Source: Hofstenia miamia (lineage: Eukaryota; Xenacoelomorpha; Acoela; Hofsteniidae). From it: 64,000 bases of DNA. Positions 36,848 to 47,903 of the stretch are shown here, piece by piece. Within the stretch, counting starts at the first letter, position 1. Every line of letters starts with the position of its first letter. The stretch lies in contig CABFPE010000249.1 in the NCBI GenBank assembly GCA_900660155.1, forward strand, positions 263,705 to 327,704, given 5' to 3'. Below the pieces are notes generated by a model. That model saw only the letters and a program-made list of their open reading frames with translations, was not told the origin of the DNA and did not search any database. The position numbers and the translations under genes are program-made.

Positions 36848-38664
36848 ATGTGAGACCCTTTTCGTAATGGGCCAGAAAATAATCAAGCTCTAGAGTTGAA
36901 GAGTTTCTACACAAAAATAGATTTATTACTAAGTGTACTACAATATTTTCGTACTGTAGAAGTCGCTAAATCAAAAATTGTGATAGTGTCTTGTGTACTT
37001 AATACTTTATTGTAGACTAAAAAAATAAAATTGTTCTGTCTTAGCAGCCTAGTTCCGCGTGTGCTACTTAAAAGCAAGCAAACTTGGACTTGTGGCTGTT
37101 TGGATAGGACATTTCTGGTACCCGTAACCACAAGTGCCCGTCTAATTACCCCCATATGGTTCAATTTACAACAACAAAAACTAATGTATTTAAAAGTCTA
37201 AGCTACAACACAGTTAATAAAAGCTATTCAAAATTAAAACTTTATTGCATTTGCCACGTATGACCAGGATGTTTTAACGTTGTCACCTAACAGACAACTT
37301 CATTTGTTTGTGAGGTGGGTTTGTAGCACTTTGCGTAATAAAATAGAGATACATACTTGACATTAAAAAAAAGTATTTTTTATGCTGTACATTAAAAAAA
37401 TACCCACGGTTACTACCAGTACCCACAAAGCACAGCTAATGCTGATATAATAAACATGCACAGTTACAGTTGCATAAATGCCCTACGTCTTTTTAACAGA
37501 ATTCTTAGATTGGCAAATAGTCTAGACAAAATTGTTGAAATACCACTATTCATTTGGTCCAATGACATGTATGTTGTCTGTGTGTTTGGGAATAAGTTTT
37601 ATGCATCTTTTCTTTGTAAAGAGATCATGTTTCCTAACGAATTTGTTTTGAAAAGATTCTGTTTAGCTAGCTAGTATAACAAGCGTGATTTTATAAGCTT
37701 GTGTATAACAAGCGTGATGGAGCCTCCTTTGACACCATCAGAGTTCACACTGAAAATGAATTTTAGCCCCAGCACTAGATCCAATTTATCCAGCTAATTT
37801 TCACTAAGGATATTGTGCAATTACATCAATTTTAAAAGCTCCATGTGATTTTTTATTCACCGTAACTCAGCGTTAATAATTTTGAAAAAAAAAATCTTGG
37901 TATAATCACAACATTCCTTTTATCAAATGAAAAATTGTAAATTTGGCGACACTATATTTCTATGTCCCACACAATATACTATGTTTTGTACATACCAATT
38001 TTAAAATTTAACTGAACTATACACCCAATAGTAAGCCTGTTGTAGCATTTATTATTTCGCTAAAACGGTAAGAATTAAAAGACCTACAACAAAGAAACTA
38101 ACGGATTTGAACCCTCACGTAAAATCATTTCAGATTTGAAAATTCTATGTAGTGCCCTATTGTTTGCTTAAAAGATTAATGAGTGCACCATTTATAGTAT
38201 ATTCATAATGTTTGTTGTGCTGTCAATTATAGCTATGTGATTTGATTACGGTTTTTCAATGAATTGACAAATGTGCTGATAAATCTTTTAGAAATCGGAC
38301 TTAATCATAACTTGATAGCTGTAGAATTCAACTTCTCAGTAATGTTAACAAAACTAATTAATTTTGCTGTTGATGTAAAAGACATTGATGTTGCCATAGT
38401 AGTTTAAGTATGGATAATAATGCTACAACGCTAACAGATTTGTTGTTGCGTCAAGCTATTTCAGTTAAATATAATTCAGCTACGAGCGTAACCGGCTTAC
38501 GATACGAGCAAGAACAAGCCAAAAAGGTTCTATTTGTATAGGTACTGGCAATAAGCCGGGCACGGGCACCGTCGCACCCAAAATCGGTTTGTTTATTAGT
38601 TAACGTTACACGTAGGTGAATTTTTCTACATCTCTATGATAGTTCCATCCAAATGAAAAATCCA
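36848..38664. other. Non-coding stretch, no gene seen
   Basis: Includes a short direct repeat, GTATAACAAGCGTGAT, near 37674 and 37703. A minus-strand frame at 36907-37164 and a plus frame at 37456-37674 have no domain support. Confidence 0.4.
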
Positions 38665-39003
38665 TAGGTGGAATCGCTCAGTAAAACTTTTTACCCGAAT
38701 CCACAGGAACTACTTTTTGCTGACCAGACCTGCAAGTTCAGTCTCAAATTATTATAATCTGAATGCTAACCGAGTAAGGAAATAGAGAAGTTGCGCGATT
38801 TCAATTGCTGTACGATCTCAATAATTACTTCCTAAGTATGGTTATAAAGTAGTTGAAGGGTGGTTTTGCTGCTCATATTTAGACTTAACAGCTGTTTGCA
38901 TGGCGAAAAAACGTACAAGTGCATTATTACTTTTTTTAATTGCAGGTTCACGAACCCCTTTACCCAGCCCAATCTACAGGTTGACCCGGCACGCTTCCAC
39001 CTA
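38665..39003. mobile_element. Possible 339-bp inverted-repeat element
   Basis: TAGGTGGAATCGCT (38665 on) and the complement of the sequence ending at 39003, TAGGTGGAAGCGTG, match over the first nine bases and overall in 11 of 14. The flanking octamers do not match, so there is no target duplication. Probably an old hAT-like MITE, but the ends could be coincidental. Confidence 0.4.
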
Positions 39004-40332
39004 TGAGCCAATCGGGAATTTTTGGATTGAGTAAAACAATATTTTTTTTAAAAATAGAGATGCAAATTAAGTTATATCAACACTAGCCAAAATTAAAAAG
39101 ATGATATTTTTGTTCTACACAAACGTTACCTAAATCAGCAATATTTATTATAGAAGAAGAAGAACCAAATATATAAATATTTAATAACATGTGCATTGTT
39201 AGTATACATATCATTAATATTATTTTGCATGATGTCCAAGTTACATCATCATTACATAAACTGCAAGAAATAGGGATGCCAAAAAGGACGATTCAATTCT
39301 TTCAAACTAAAAATTGGTTGTCACTTAACCTAAGACCAAGAAAATATTTTTACTAGGAAACATAAAAAATCACTAGTGAATGATGCAAAAGCAATGTGCA
39401 GGTGCAAATTTAGGATTTTACACCAATAGCATACAGATTATCAAACCCAACTACCCTAGAAATCGGCTTGAGTTATTTGTATATATATATACATATGTTA
39501 GACTGTTAAGTTTTTTAAAAAGTATTTCCGATTTTCTGTACCCAAACATTTTCAATTGAGTGTAGATCTAATGATACAAACATTAAATTTATTGCTCTAG
39601 TACTACATGTGCATGAGTCTTGCTTACTTTTTTCGATTTCATAGTGTGCATCCAGAGTAGGAAATTAGTTAGGCAGGTTGAGACCAGATCGTAAAATGTG
39701 TTGAAATTAGTTAGTTGCTGAAAGTCGGCATTTATGCTCTCAGTAACTCTGAAATATCCTACCCCAGTACCTTTCATGAGACTTGACTGGCACGAGGAAC
39801 CCTACTTTCTTCAATTCTTGCCTTGGCAAATTTCGTGCCGGCGAAGCGAAATGTTAAAATTGAAAAACGTGTTTATTTACATTCCTGTGAACATCAACAG
39901 TTCATTTAAGGAATGTGCAGTCTCCCGATGAAAAAAGCCTACAAAAATCATGGATTATGTCATAATTTTCTAAAGTAGTTTCGTCAACTGACCTCGATTT
40001 TCTTAACTTGCTAGTGTCTCTGGAAAGAAAAGAACAAAACGGTTTGAACTTGGCAGACATTGATCTATAATTAATGAATTATTGTAATAGAAAAAACAAT
40101 GTTCTGCCTTCTAAATTTAGAATTAGCTTTAGAAGAAAATAAAAGCATGATTGCATATTATTCTGCTTAGTAAGAACTAGACAAATAGATTAGCTGAATG
40201 CAGGTTGGATGTCTCCTGAAGTTCAAGCTCTAGATTCATAATCATTTTTATTTCGTCTGCGAGATGATCTTCTTCTAGCCGAAGTCGTTGAAGTGAGATA
40301 TGCTAAAATTGAAAATATGAAACTAAGAATAT

Positions 40333-40382
<50 letters not shown>

Positions 40383-41142
40383 TCTATTTGTGCTAAAATT
40401 ATGCATTATTTACAAAATGGAATATTGAATAAAGATACAGCATTTCAGACATATTTTAGTTTAGCAAGTAAATATAATAGCAAATATTTATTCAAATTTC
40501 ACCCAGTCTCAGTTTGAAATTGAAAATTTAGTTCTAGTTTCGTACTGATCCTATCCCATGTCTTGTGGGTCGGGTATTAGGACCAGTAATTGCGAATAAT
40601 TTCTTTATGATTCTATTGGTTTTTGAAATCTGTCAAAAAAGGAAACATTTCTACATAGACTGTTAGTTTTAGTGAGTTACTTTTAATTTGCATTGGTAGT
40701 TGGTCAATCTTTATCATTAATTTTTTCTGTAACATAGGAATTACAATTTGAAATTTTTGGAGAATACAAAAAGAGTTCTAAAAATGGAGGTATCATATCA
40801 ATAATTTTGAAACTCGCAATTCTTAGCAAATCAGTAATTTGAGAATTGAATGATCTTAGCTGATTATTAAAGTTCTATGTAGGAATGAAGTTGCATTTTT
40901 GTAGGCTTAGGATCAAAACTTCTACCATGTAAAGTAAGATTAAGATAAAAGAGATGGTGAATCCTTAATATTAAAAGGTTCTTAAATTAAAGGGGAATTA
41001 TTTTTTTTTACAACAAAATATGAACAATTAATCAAAAAAACAGCGGTCAAGATTTCAGAAATTCTTAAAAATTTGTTAAGAAAAATTCTAAAATTTTAAA
41101 CATTTATAAAAGTCAATAGTATTACGAATACATTGTTTTTGT
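39004..41142. other. Non-coding stretch, no gene seen
   Basis: AT-rich, with a long (TA)n tract at 40340-40380. The open frames spanning it (40293-40517) are low-complexity artefacts. Confidence 0.45.
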
Positions 41143-41440
41143 CCTGTGGGCAGGCGCTCCATTATGCATGAAATGGGTAGGTTCGTGAATCTCCCAGAAT
41201 GACATCATGTGCTCCTTCAAAAGGTCCAGATAGTTGCTACCTTTCATCGTTACACTCTGCCTCTCGAACCGGTAAAAGCACCCCACACCATGACACTATC
41301 AGGATGTTTCACTGTCTTGACGGTGTACCTTCCATCATATCGTGATATACTCTTAGGCGTTCGAATGTTTGGATGATGTTTGATTGCTGTTGAGGTGTAG
41401 TGTGATTGAATCTTGATGATTCTGCCTCGCCTCTAACAAA
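41143..41440 (-). pseudogene. Tc1-like transposase fragment, catalytic Asp replaced
   Basis: Minus-strand fragments match the middle of a Tc1-type transposase. RTPKSISRYDGRYTVKTVKH leads into PDSVMVWGAFTGSRGRV, the (V)KHPDSVMVWG block. After a frameshift come KGSNYLDLLKEH and FMHNGAPAHR (41143-41172). In the family the last block reads FMQDGAPAHR, its Asp being the second catalytic residue; here it is Asn (AAT, 41161-41163). Upstream frames are degraded. No inverted repeats were found. Inactive. Confidence 0.65.
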
Positions 41441-42673
41441 TACATAGGGTTTACAGAACATCTGAAATATATTTAGCAGTTTAAATTGATCCAGTGTACA
41501 GATTTTTTTAATTCATAGAAAGGGCCAGTTTCATTGAGCACTCTGATTGTGTACAACATAGTATTTGAGAAATATCCAAATTGTGCTGACTTCATTAGGT
41601 ACTGGTGGCCAGTGACAAACATCTGGTGATTAAAATATCTCATAGGTAGGAATCTATGTTTTTTCTAGGGTTTTAGTTTAGCCTTCATAGTTAGAAACTT
41701 ATTCAGTTATTTTTGCAAAAAAAATTAGAAAGGTTTTTTTAGGTAGAAAGTATGTTTTAGATAAAGAGACTTGTAGTTTTTCAAGAAAAATGGGGAGACA
41801 ACCTCCGTGGTCTACATTCTTCAACAAATATATTTCATAATCAACATCTGCACTGAAAATGTGCGCAGATTTTTGTATAACGTGGAAGCAGTTCTTTCAA
41901 CTGCCCTTATAATTTATTAGATACAAAATTTGGTTAATTGTAGATGAAAGGCCTAATATTGATATATTCCTAAGAATGTGTAATATTATTTGCAAAAAGT
42001 TGGAAAGTTGGACAAATATTTGCCAAATATTTGCAGGGTTTGTTAAATTTTAGGGAAATTTGAAAATTATTTTATAAATTTGCCAAATATTTTTCAAATA
42101 TTTACCAAACCCTTCGATCATTTTGCAAATGAAATAGAAAAATTTGGGACTAATTTAGAATTTTTAACAAGGTTGCAAAAATTAACCTACGTTTTGCTCC
42201 TCATGGGGGACTGTAGACCCATAGTCCCCCTTAAATCCGCCGCTGGGTATAACACTATCATTAAATCTAAAATTTGTAAAAGTAATTAAATTCTAAAATA
42301 AAGTATTTATATACATGTATGCTAATATACTCACTTTTTATTCTTCTTCTCCCAATAGGAAATAATAGTTTTTGAAAATATTTTAAGGCATTTTAAAAAA
42401 GAAATGCAAAGATCAAAACCACAATTAGGGTGTTTTGGAAAATTTATTTTTCTTAGCGGTAGCCGCTCTTGTTTAAAAAAAGTTGATCGTATCCCTCCTA
42501 TGTTAATAAAAAATCTATTAACCGAAGTATTAATCATCAGTTGTTTAACAATAGCTAATTAAACTGGAAAATGATAGACAAAAGCAAACTTCTGTAAGCT
42601 ACAGCGCAGATATATGTTGAGCCTCCAATTTTGTTGCAATACCACGTTGCAACCGGATTTGTTTTTATTTTGG

Positions 42674-42709
<36 letters not shown>

Positions 42710-43290
42710 TTATTGGAAGTATTCTAGGTGTATGCAAATGCTTTGCCGCAAATTTAGCAGTAGATTTCAAAAATTAACCGTGGTCAGCCAAAAGCCATAG
42801 TAGGTAGCTAACCCGGCTGTGGCCAGATAATCTTCAAGCTGTGGCCTTTTCAAGGATCGTGGCAGTGACCATTGCAGTCCTGCCAGTACTCTCGCATTGA
42901 GCGGACGATCTATCGCTTTTTAAGGGTTCTTCAGATCTCCTGTTTTCAATATATAATATCCCGTTTTCCATGTGCTTTAGAGACCTTTTTTGAAAAATTC
43001 AATTTTGGTGATATTTTTCAATACTCATTTGTAAATATTGGTTCTAAAAATTAACAGGAAATAAGCTTTTGAAGGCTAAATTCATTCTTTGCTATTTAAT
43101 TGTAGTACATGTGAAGAGAATACTTTGTTTTTAAGCAATTCTTGTAGTTTTCCGCATGTTGGCAAATCTCCTAGTGTTTTGCAAATATGCAATTATCCTG
43201 TTTTTCTACTTTGTAACTCCCTGTTTTATTCAATTTGAGTTGAAAGCCCTGAAATTCTCTAAGAAATTGCTATCATTTTGGTTTTTGATT
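41441..43290. other. Non-coding stretch with a GC-rich hairpin
   Basis: Around 42205-42235 GGGGGACT and AGTCCCCC form a stem, followed by TTAAATCCGCCGCTGGG. The complement of the last block, CCCAGCGGCGGATTTAA, looks like a hAT terminal repeat (CAGnGGCGGAT), but only one end is seen. A (TA)n tract lies at 42675-42705. No gene recognised. Confidence 0.4.
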
Positions 43291-43299
43291 TATTGCACT

Positions 43300-45039
43300 A
43301 TTAATAAGTCATATTGCTTTATTGCTGATAATAACTTTGATATTGTTTCCATAGCGGAAAACTGGTTGTCAATATTGAACAACGATAACATTATCACAAG
43401 CAAGTTAACTCCAAATGATTACTCTCTTCGTCATACTCCTCGTCCGGAACGTGGCGGCGGTGTAGGCATTGTTTACCGTAGTCACCTAGATGCAAAGATA
43501 TACCTTCTCTAGATACATTCACCACTTTTGAACATATGTCAATTCGTTGTCGTTTGGCCAATCACGTTATATTTCAAATCACCACCGTTTATAGACCTAA
43601 TCCCTCAACTAGTGGTCAGGTGTTCTTCGAAGAATTTGATACTCTCCTATCAGACTTATTCGTCCACAATCATCACCAAGTTGTCATTGTAGGCGATCTG
43701 AATATCCACTTAGACGAAGCATCAACCTCAGCTGTTCAGAATTTTTCCAGTCTTTTGAGTAGTTATTCAATGAAGCAACACGCTGCCAAATACACCCATA
43801 CAAATGGTCACACCATTGATGTAGTGATATCACTTGATAATGATCTCGTTTGTTCAGTGGATGTCTGACAACACGACCTTACTTTTCCTGATCATTTCTC
43901 AGTTATTTTTAATGTCAACCTTACCGTATCTTCCACTTCACCAGTTACTATTCTGAAAAAGAGAAATTGGAAGCCTTTATGTAGTGATGCAATCTGCACC
44001 GCGTTAAGCTCAGTCTCTACTAATGATTCACTTACATGCGATGAATTATACAATGATTATCATGCAAAACTCACTGACTCTTAATCGGAAAAACTAAAAC
44101 AATTGCGATGTAAGAAACGCAAGCTTGAACGTCAGCTTTTGAAACACAATTCATCTCCAATAGTGAAGAAATCGTATCGTGACATCTGTAATCTTTACAA
44201 GACGAGATGCCACAAAATCTGTCATATTATTATAAAAGGCTCTCTTCCAGTGATATTGGTTCTACGTTTTGCTTTGTGAGACAACTATCTTCCACAGCTG
44301 GCATATTACCCCGTTATGATGATCCTGAAGAGCTCTCTAATGAATTTTCTCAATTTTATAGTGAAAAAATAGAAGCCCTTAGGCTCTCCGATGCCCTTTT
44401 CCCTTGTCTATATACAATATTGCCGATCCACTGCTGTGGACAGAATTTTGCCTTCAAACAACATTATCTATTAGAGATATTATACATGCCATGAAACCGA
44501 ATACCTGTGAAATCGATTCACCGCCATCGCACCTTCTGACACGTCAATCTGTAGCTCACGCGTGGTTGCCTATTGTAAATCGGATTGTTTCTCAATCCTT
44601 AGAGTCCTCGTCATTTCCTTACGCCTAAAGTGTGCAGCTATCAAACTGCTTATTAAGAAAACACATCTAGATCGTGGTATTAGGAATAACTATCGACATT
44701 TATCTAATCTCGCCTTTATGTCAAAAATTATTGAAAAGGTTGTAAGCATACAACTCGTAGAATTCCTCAGATCTCTTAACGTATTGCCAAAGTTCGTTTC
44801 TGGTTATCGAAAGAATCATTCTCAATGACCTTTTACTTGCGCTAGATAACTATAATTGTTCTGTATTGATTCTTCTGGATCAATCGTCAGCCTTCGACCT
44901 TGTGGATTACGACATTCTAATCACACAACCCCGCAGACTTGGCATTGGTGGGAGTGTACTCAATTGGTTCATATCATATTTCCAAGAGCGTTCGTATTTC
45001 CTTGTCATAAATAGCCATATCAATGCCGGGGCGTCTTGA
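43300..45039 (+). mobile_element. CR1/L2-like LINE, decayed, endonuclease plus partial reverse transcriptase
   Basis: Fragments in several plus-strand frames follow the order of a CR1-superfamily ORF2. The apurinic endonuclease shows NNFDIVSIAENWLS (near 43330), RPERGGGVGIVYRS, TTVYRPNPSTSG, VIVGDLNIHLDEA (near 43690) and THTNGHTIDVVIS. The linker to reverse transcriptase has DDPEELSNEFSQFYSEKIEA and MKPNTCEIDSPPSHLL. Reverse transcriptase begins with NYRHLSNLAFMSKIIEKVV, then VSGYRKNHS, then LILLDQSSAFDLVDYDIL (near 44870), the first catalytic block. It stops after LGIGGSVLNWFISYFQERSY, before the YxDD motif. At least six frameshifts or stops (near 43505, 43868, 44084, 44494, 44628, 44828) make it dead. 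Unlike most LINE copies it keeps the 5' region and lacks the 3' half. Confidence 0.82.
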
Positions 45040-46869
45040 TTTGTTTCAACTTTTACCACAAACATTTGTTACAGTGAATTGGTGACGTGAGAATTTTTCA
45101 GATCTGTGTTTAACAGCTTTCTTAGACAAAACAAAGGCCCTTAATATAAGATGATCATTGAGATACGAATAACAGTTCGTCTTGGTTTGATGTGAATTTT
45201 GCACTCTAGAGAAATTCTATAATATGCGTGCATTCAATGCTATTGAGTCGAAACTTTTAGGGTTAGTCAAAGGAGATAAATATTATATATGAATTATCCT
45301 TTCTGAGCTTATTACTTTGGATATTACAAAATATTTACATGCTTGGCATGTATTTCGCACACAAATCTTTAAGAAAAGTTATATTCTAATTTGTCTTGCA
45401 AATCTAAACGCAATACTTTATATATAAATAATTCAATAAGCAACAGGCCTAATTTTATAGACCAATAAATTCAACCATTTGATTTAGAGTTAAAGTGTTT
45501 ATTTATTAGAGTGAAATACTTGTTATACTTTCCCAAAGTCATGGTGCTGTTTGGGAATATAATAAGACCTTTAACTTCCTGTTTGTAAAGTTTTTAGTTG
45601 TAATCCATTGTTACTAATGGACTTCAATTGTATATGTAATATAATTTCAGATTTATATAAAATAGAAGCAGTATTCAACCTAAACCAAGCGATAGAATTT
45701 AAAACTTGCCATGGCATAAGGAGTTACTTCTAGCAAATTGGAAGTTATGTGAATTTCAGAAATGAATGTGATTCAAGTCAGTTTTAAAACAATCACTGCT
45801 TAAAGCATGGAAAATTTTAATGTGCTATGACAAATTTTAAAGATGAACTTTTTTAGAAAAGCATTTTTGCAAACATTTTTGCTATATTCAAACACTGCTT
45901 CCTTAAAGCAACAAAACACCGGATTTCAACAAAATTTATTAATAACAATTTCACCAACAAAATGATCAATATCCAATCTTTTATGCTAAAAATATTTATA
46001 TCAGCATTGCTTTACACGGAAAAAAGCAGTGTTGGAATTTAAAAAGCCAGTTATAAACTAAGATGATGCTAAGAATGAAGCAATGAACGTTGGGAGTTTA
46101 GTGGCTCCCTTTTCAGGGCTACAAAATTCCGACACTGTTTAGAAACCCCTAACCATTTAATGAGAGCATGCATTATTCATTTGTGGACCCATTTTTATTG
46201 ATAATCTGTCCCAGGTCCCAGAACCATGGGATTGAACGGTCCCCTAGAACCCTACTGTATACAAATTGTAACACCAATATGATTTAACTGGATTGTGATT
46301 TTTAAAGTAGGGATTTGCAACTTATAACAATGTTTATTAATACCTATATATCAATTATTATTGATTTAAAAAATAAAATATTATTTACGAAATATTCTAT
46401 ATGCTGATAAACTTTTATAACGAATTATTAAAAAACCAAAAATAATGGCTTTAACATTTAGTGAAATTGATATCAGAAACTAATATTTAGTTAAATTCTC
46501 ACGATAAACCGCACGTTGTCAAAGTCAATGAATATATTTGGTTTTTAAGAAAAATTGTCATAATATTAATGCCTTTTCGTAAACTAACTTAGGCAATTCA
46601 GTGTTTCTTAAATATCAACATAATAAAGGCTTTGGTTACTTCTAACGTAAAATATTTTAAATAGTTTTTGTTAATTTTTAACTTGCATATGCATATAAAA
46701 AGTGACACTTGCCTCAAAAACTTCTGCAGAGATTAAACCATGGTTGTTAAAAATTAAGAGTTTATTCTACTTGTAAGCCTAGATGCTATCCGTTTTAAAA
46801 CATACTAATCTTAATTTGATAGAAAATACATTATTATTTTTGAGATAATTTGGCGTATGAGAAAATAAG
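45040..46869. other. Non-coding stretch, no gene seen
   Basis: AT-rich. If the gene ending near 46.9 kb (minus strand) is correctly modelled, this is its 3' flank. No coding signal seen. Confidence 0.45.
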
Positions 46870-46994
46870 AATTTTTTATTTATTATTAGTATTGTTTGTG
46901 AATCAAACGCAGGAATAAGATCAAGATGGCAGCAATGAACAGCCTACAAATGCTTAAAAATGGAAAATCAAATCAGCCTAAAAACTAAGCAACA
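46870..46994 (-). other. Candidate terminal exon and poly(A) signal of the EGF gene
   Basis: Two acceptors could close the frame after the last mini-exon. At about 46993 GTTTTTAG is followed by GCTGA, giving Gly then stop. At about 46949 TTTGTAG is followed by GCTGTTCATTG, giving a tail of about seven residues then TGA. Both are read in phase 1. A doubled poly(A) signal, AATAAATAAA (46875-46884 complement), lies 60-110 bases further on. Inferred; further exons beyond are possible. Confidence 0.3.
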
Positions 46995-47203
46995 CAGTCA
47001 TATTTTAAATCTAACTAAGGTATGACTTGCCTCGTGTGAAAAATAATACCATTGCCCCCTATTTTTGAATTCCAATAAAATTAAATATAGGGCTTAGGGT
47101 TTTTTTCCAAAATAACATGTTTTAATGATGATTTACAGCAAGCAGATAATTTTAAGTAAAGTTATGTATTGCTGATAGTAACTGAAACACTTCTGGTAAA
47201 TAC

Positions 47204-47248
47204 CTGCATCTTCCTCTGGAGCTGGTGTACTTTGATTTGAAGTTTCTC
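47204..47248 (-). CDS. Mini-exon 3 of the tail (45 bp)
   Basis: Bounded by TTTTTTAG acceptor and GTATTT donor, phase 1 at both ends. Read after a Gly-completing G it encodes G-E-T-S-N-Q-S-T-P-A-P-E-E-D-A, hydrophilic and acidic, ending one base into the next codon. Confidence 0.6.
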
Positions 47249-47864
47249 CTAAAAAATTTATGTAAGGCTACTGGAATTTAAGGGATGACTGTAAAACAGA
47301 TTATTATTAAAAATTTGCTCGCAATTTATTACCATAAAAATGAATTTCTAAACGTGTAAATAATTCAAAAACTTACCTCCGCTTTGTTCTTCGCTTGCAG
47401 CTTGACTTTTCCCTAAAAGTTTATTAATAGGTTGTTTATATATTATAATTAGGCTTAATAGCAGAAGCAAATTAATATTGTATATACATTTTCTACAAAT
47501 TTACAAAATAAGGTTTTGTAAACCCACTTTAGCTCCTAAAAAAGTCGTTTGCTTTTTTTGCTTTTTTGAAGTCTCATGCTCAATTGTTAAAACACTTATG
47601 TTATATATATATATATATATATATATTTCCTGCAAAAATTTTTTTTAAAAACCTCATCATGACCGCGTTTCCAAACATAAATCTTTGAAATTTTGCAGGG
47701 TAGTGTCTCTTTAATTTACCTACTCCCATGGTAAATATATTTAAGTTCGAGTTAATACTGCAAGAGCAATGGCCAAAAATAGAAATTTTGGAAAAAAGTT
47801 AGAGATTTCGGACCGTTTCTCGCCAAATATAAGGTTTTCGCATTTTCCATAGCAAAAAGCGGGA

Positions 47865-47903
<39 letters not shown>

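Noticed and set aside
47524-47535. 12-bp micro-exon between mini-exons 1 and 2
   Set aside because: The acceptor is strong and the phase fits, but the donor GTTTAC is poor and 12 bp is too short to support without transcripts; noted only as a possibility.
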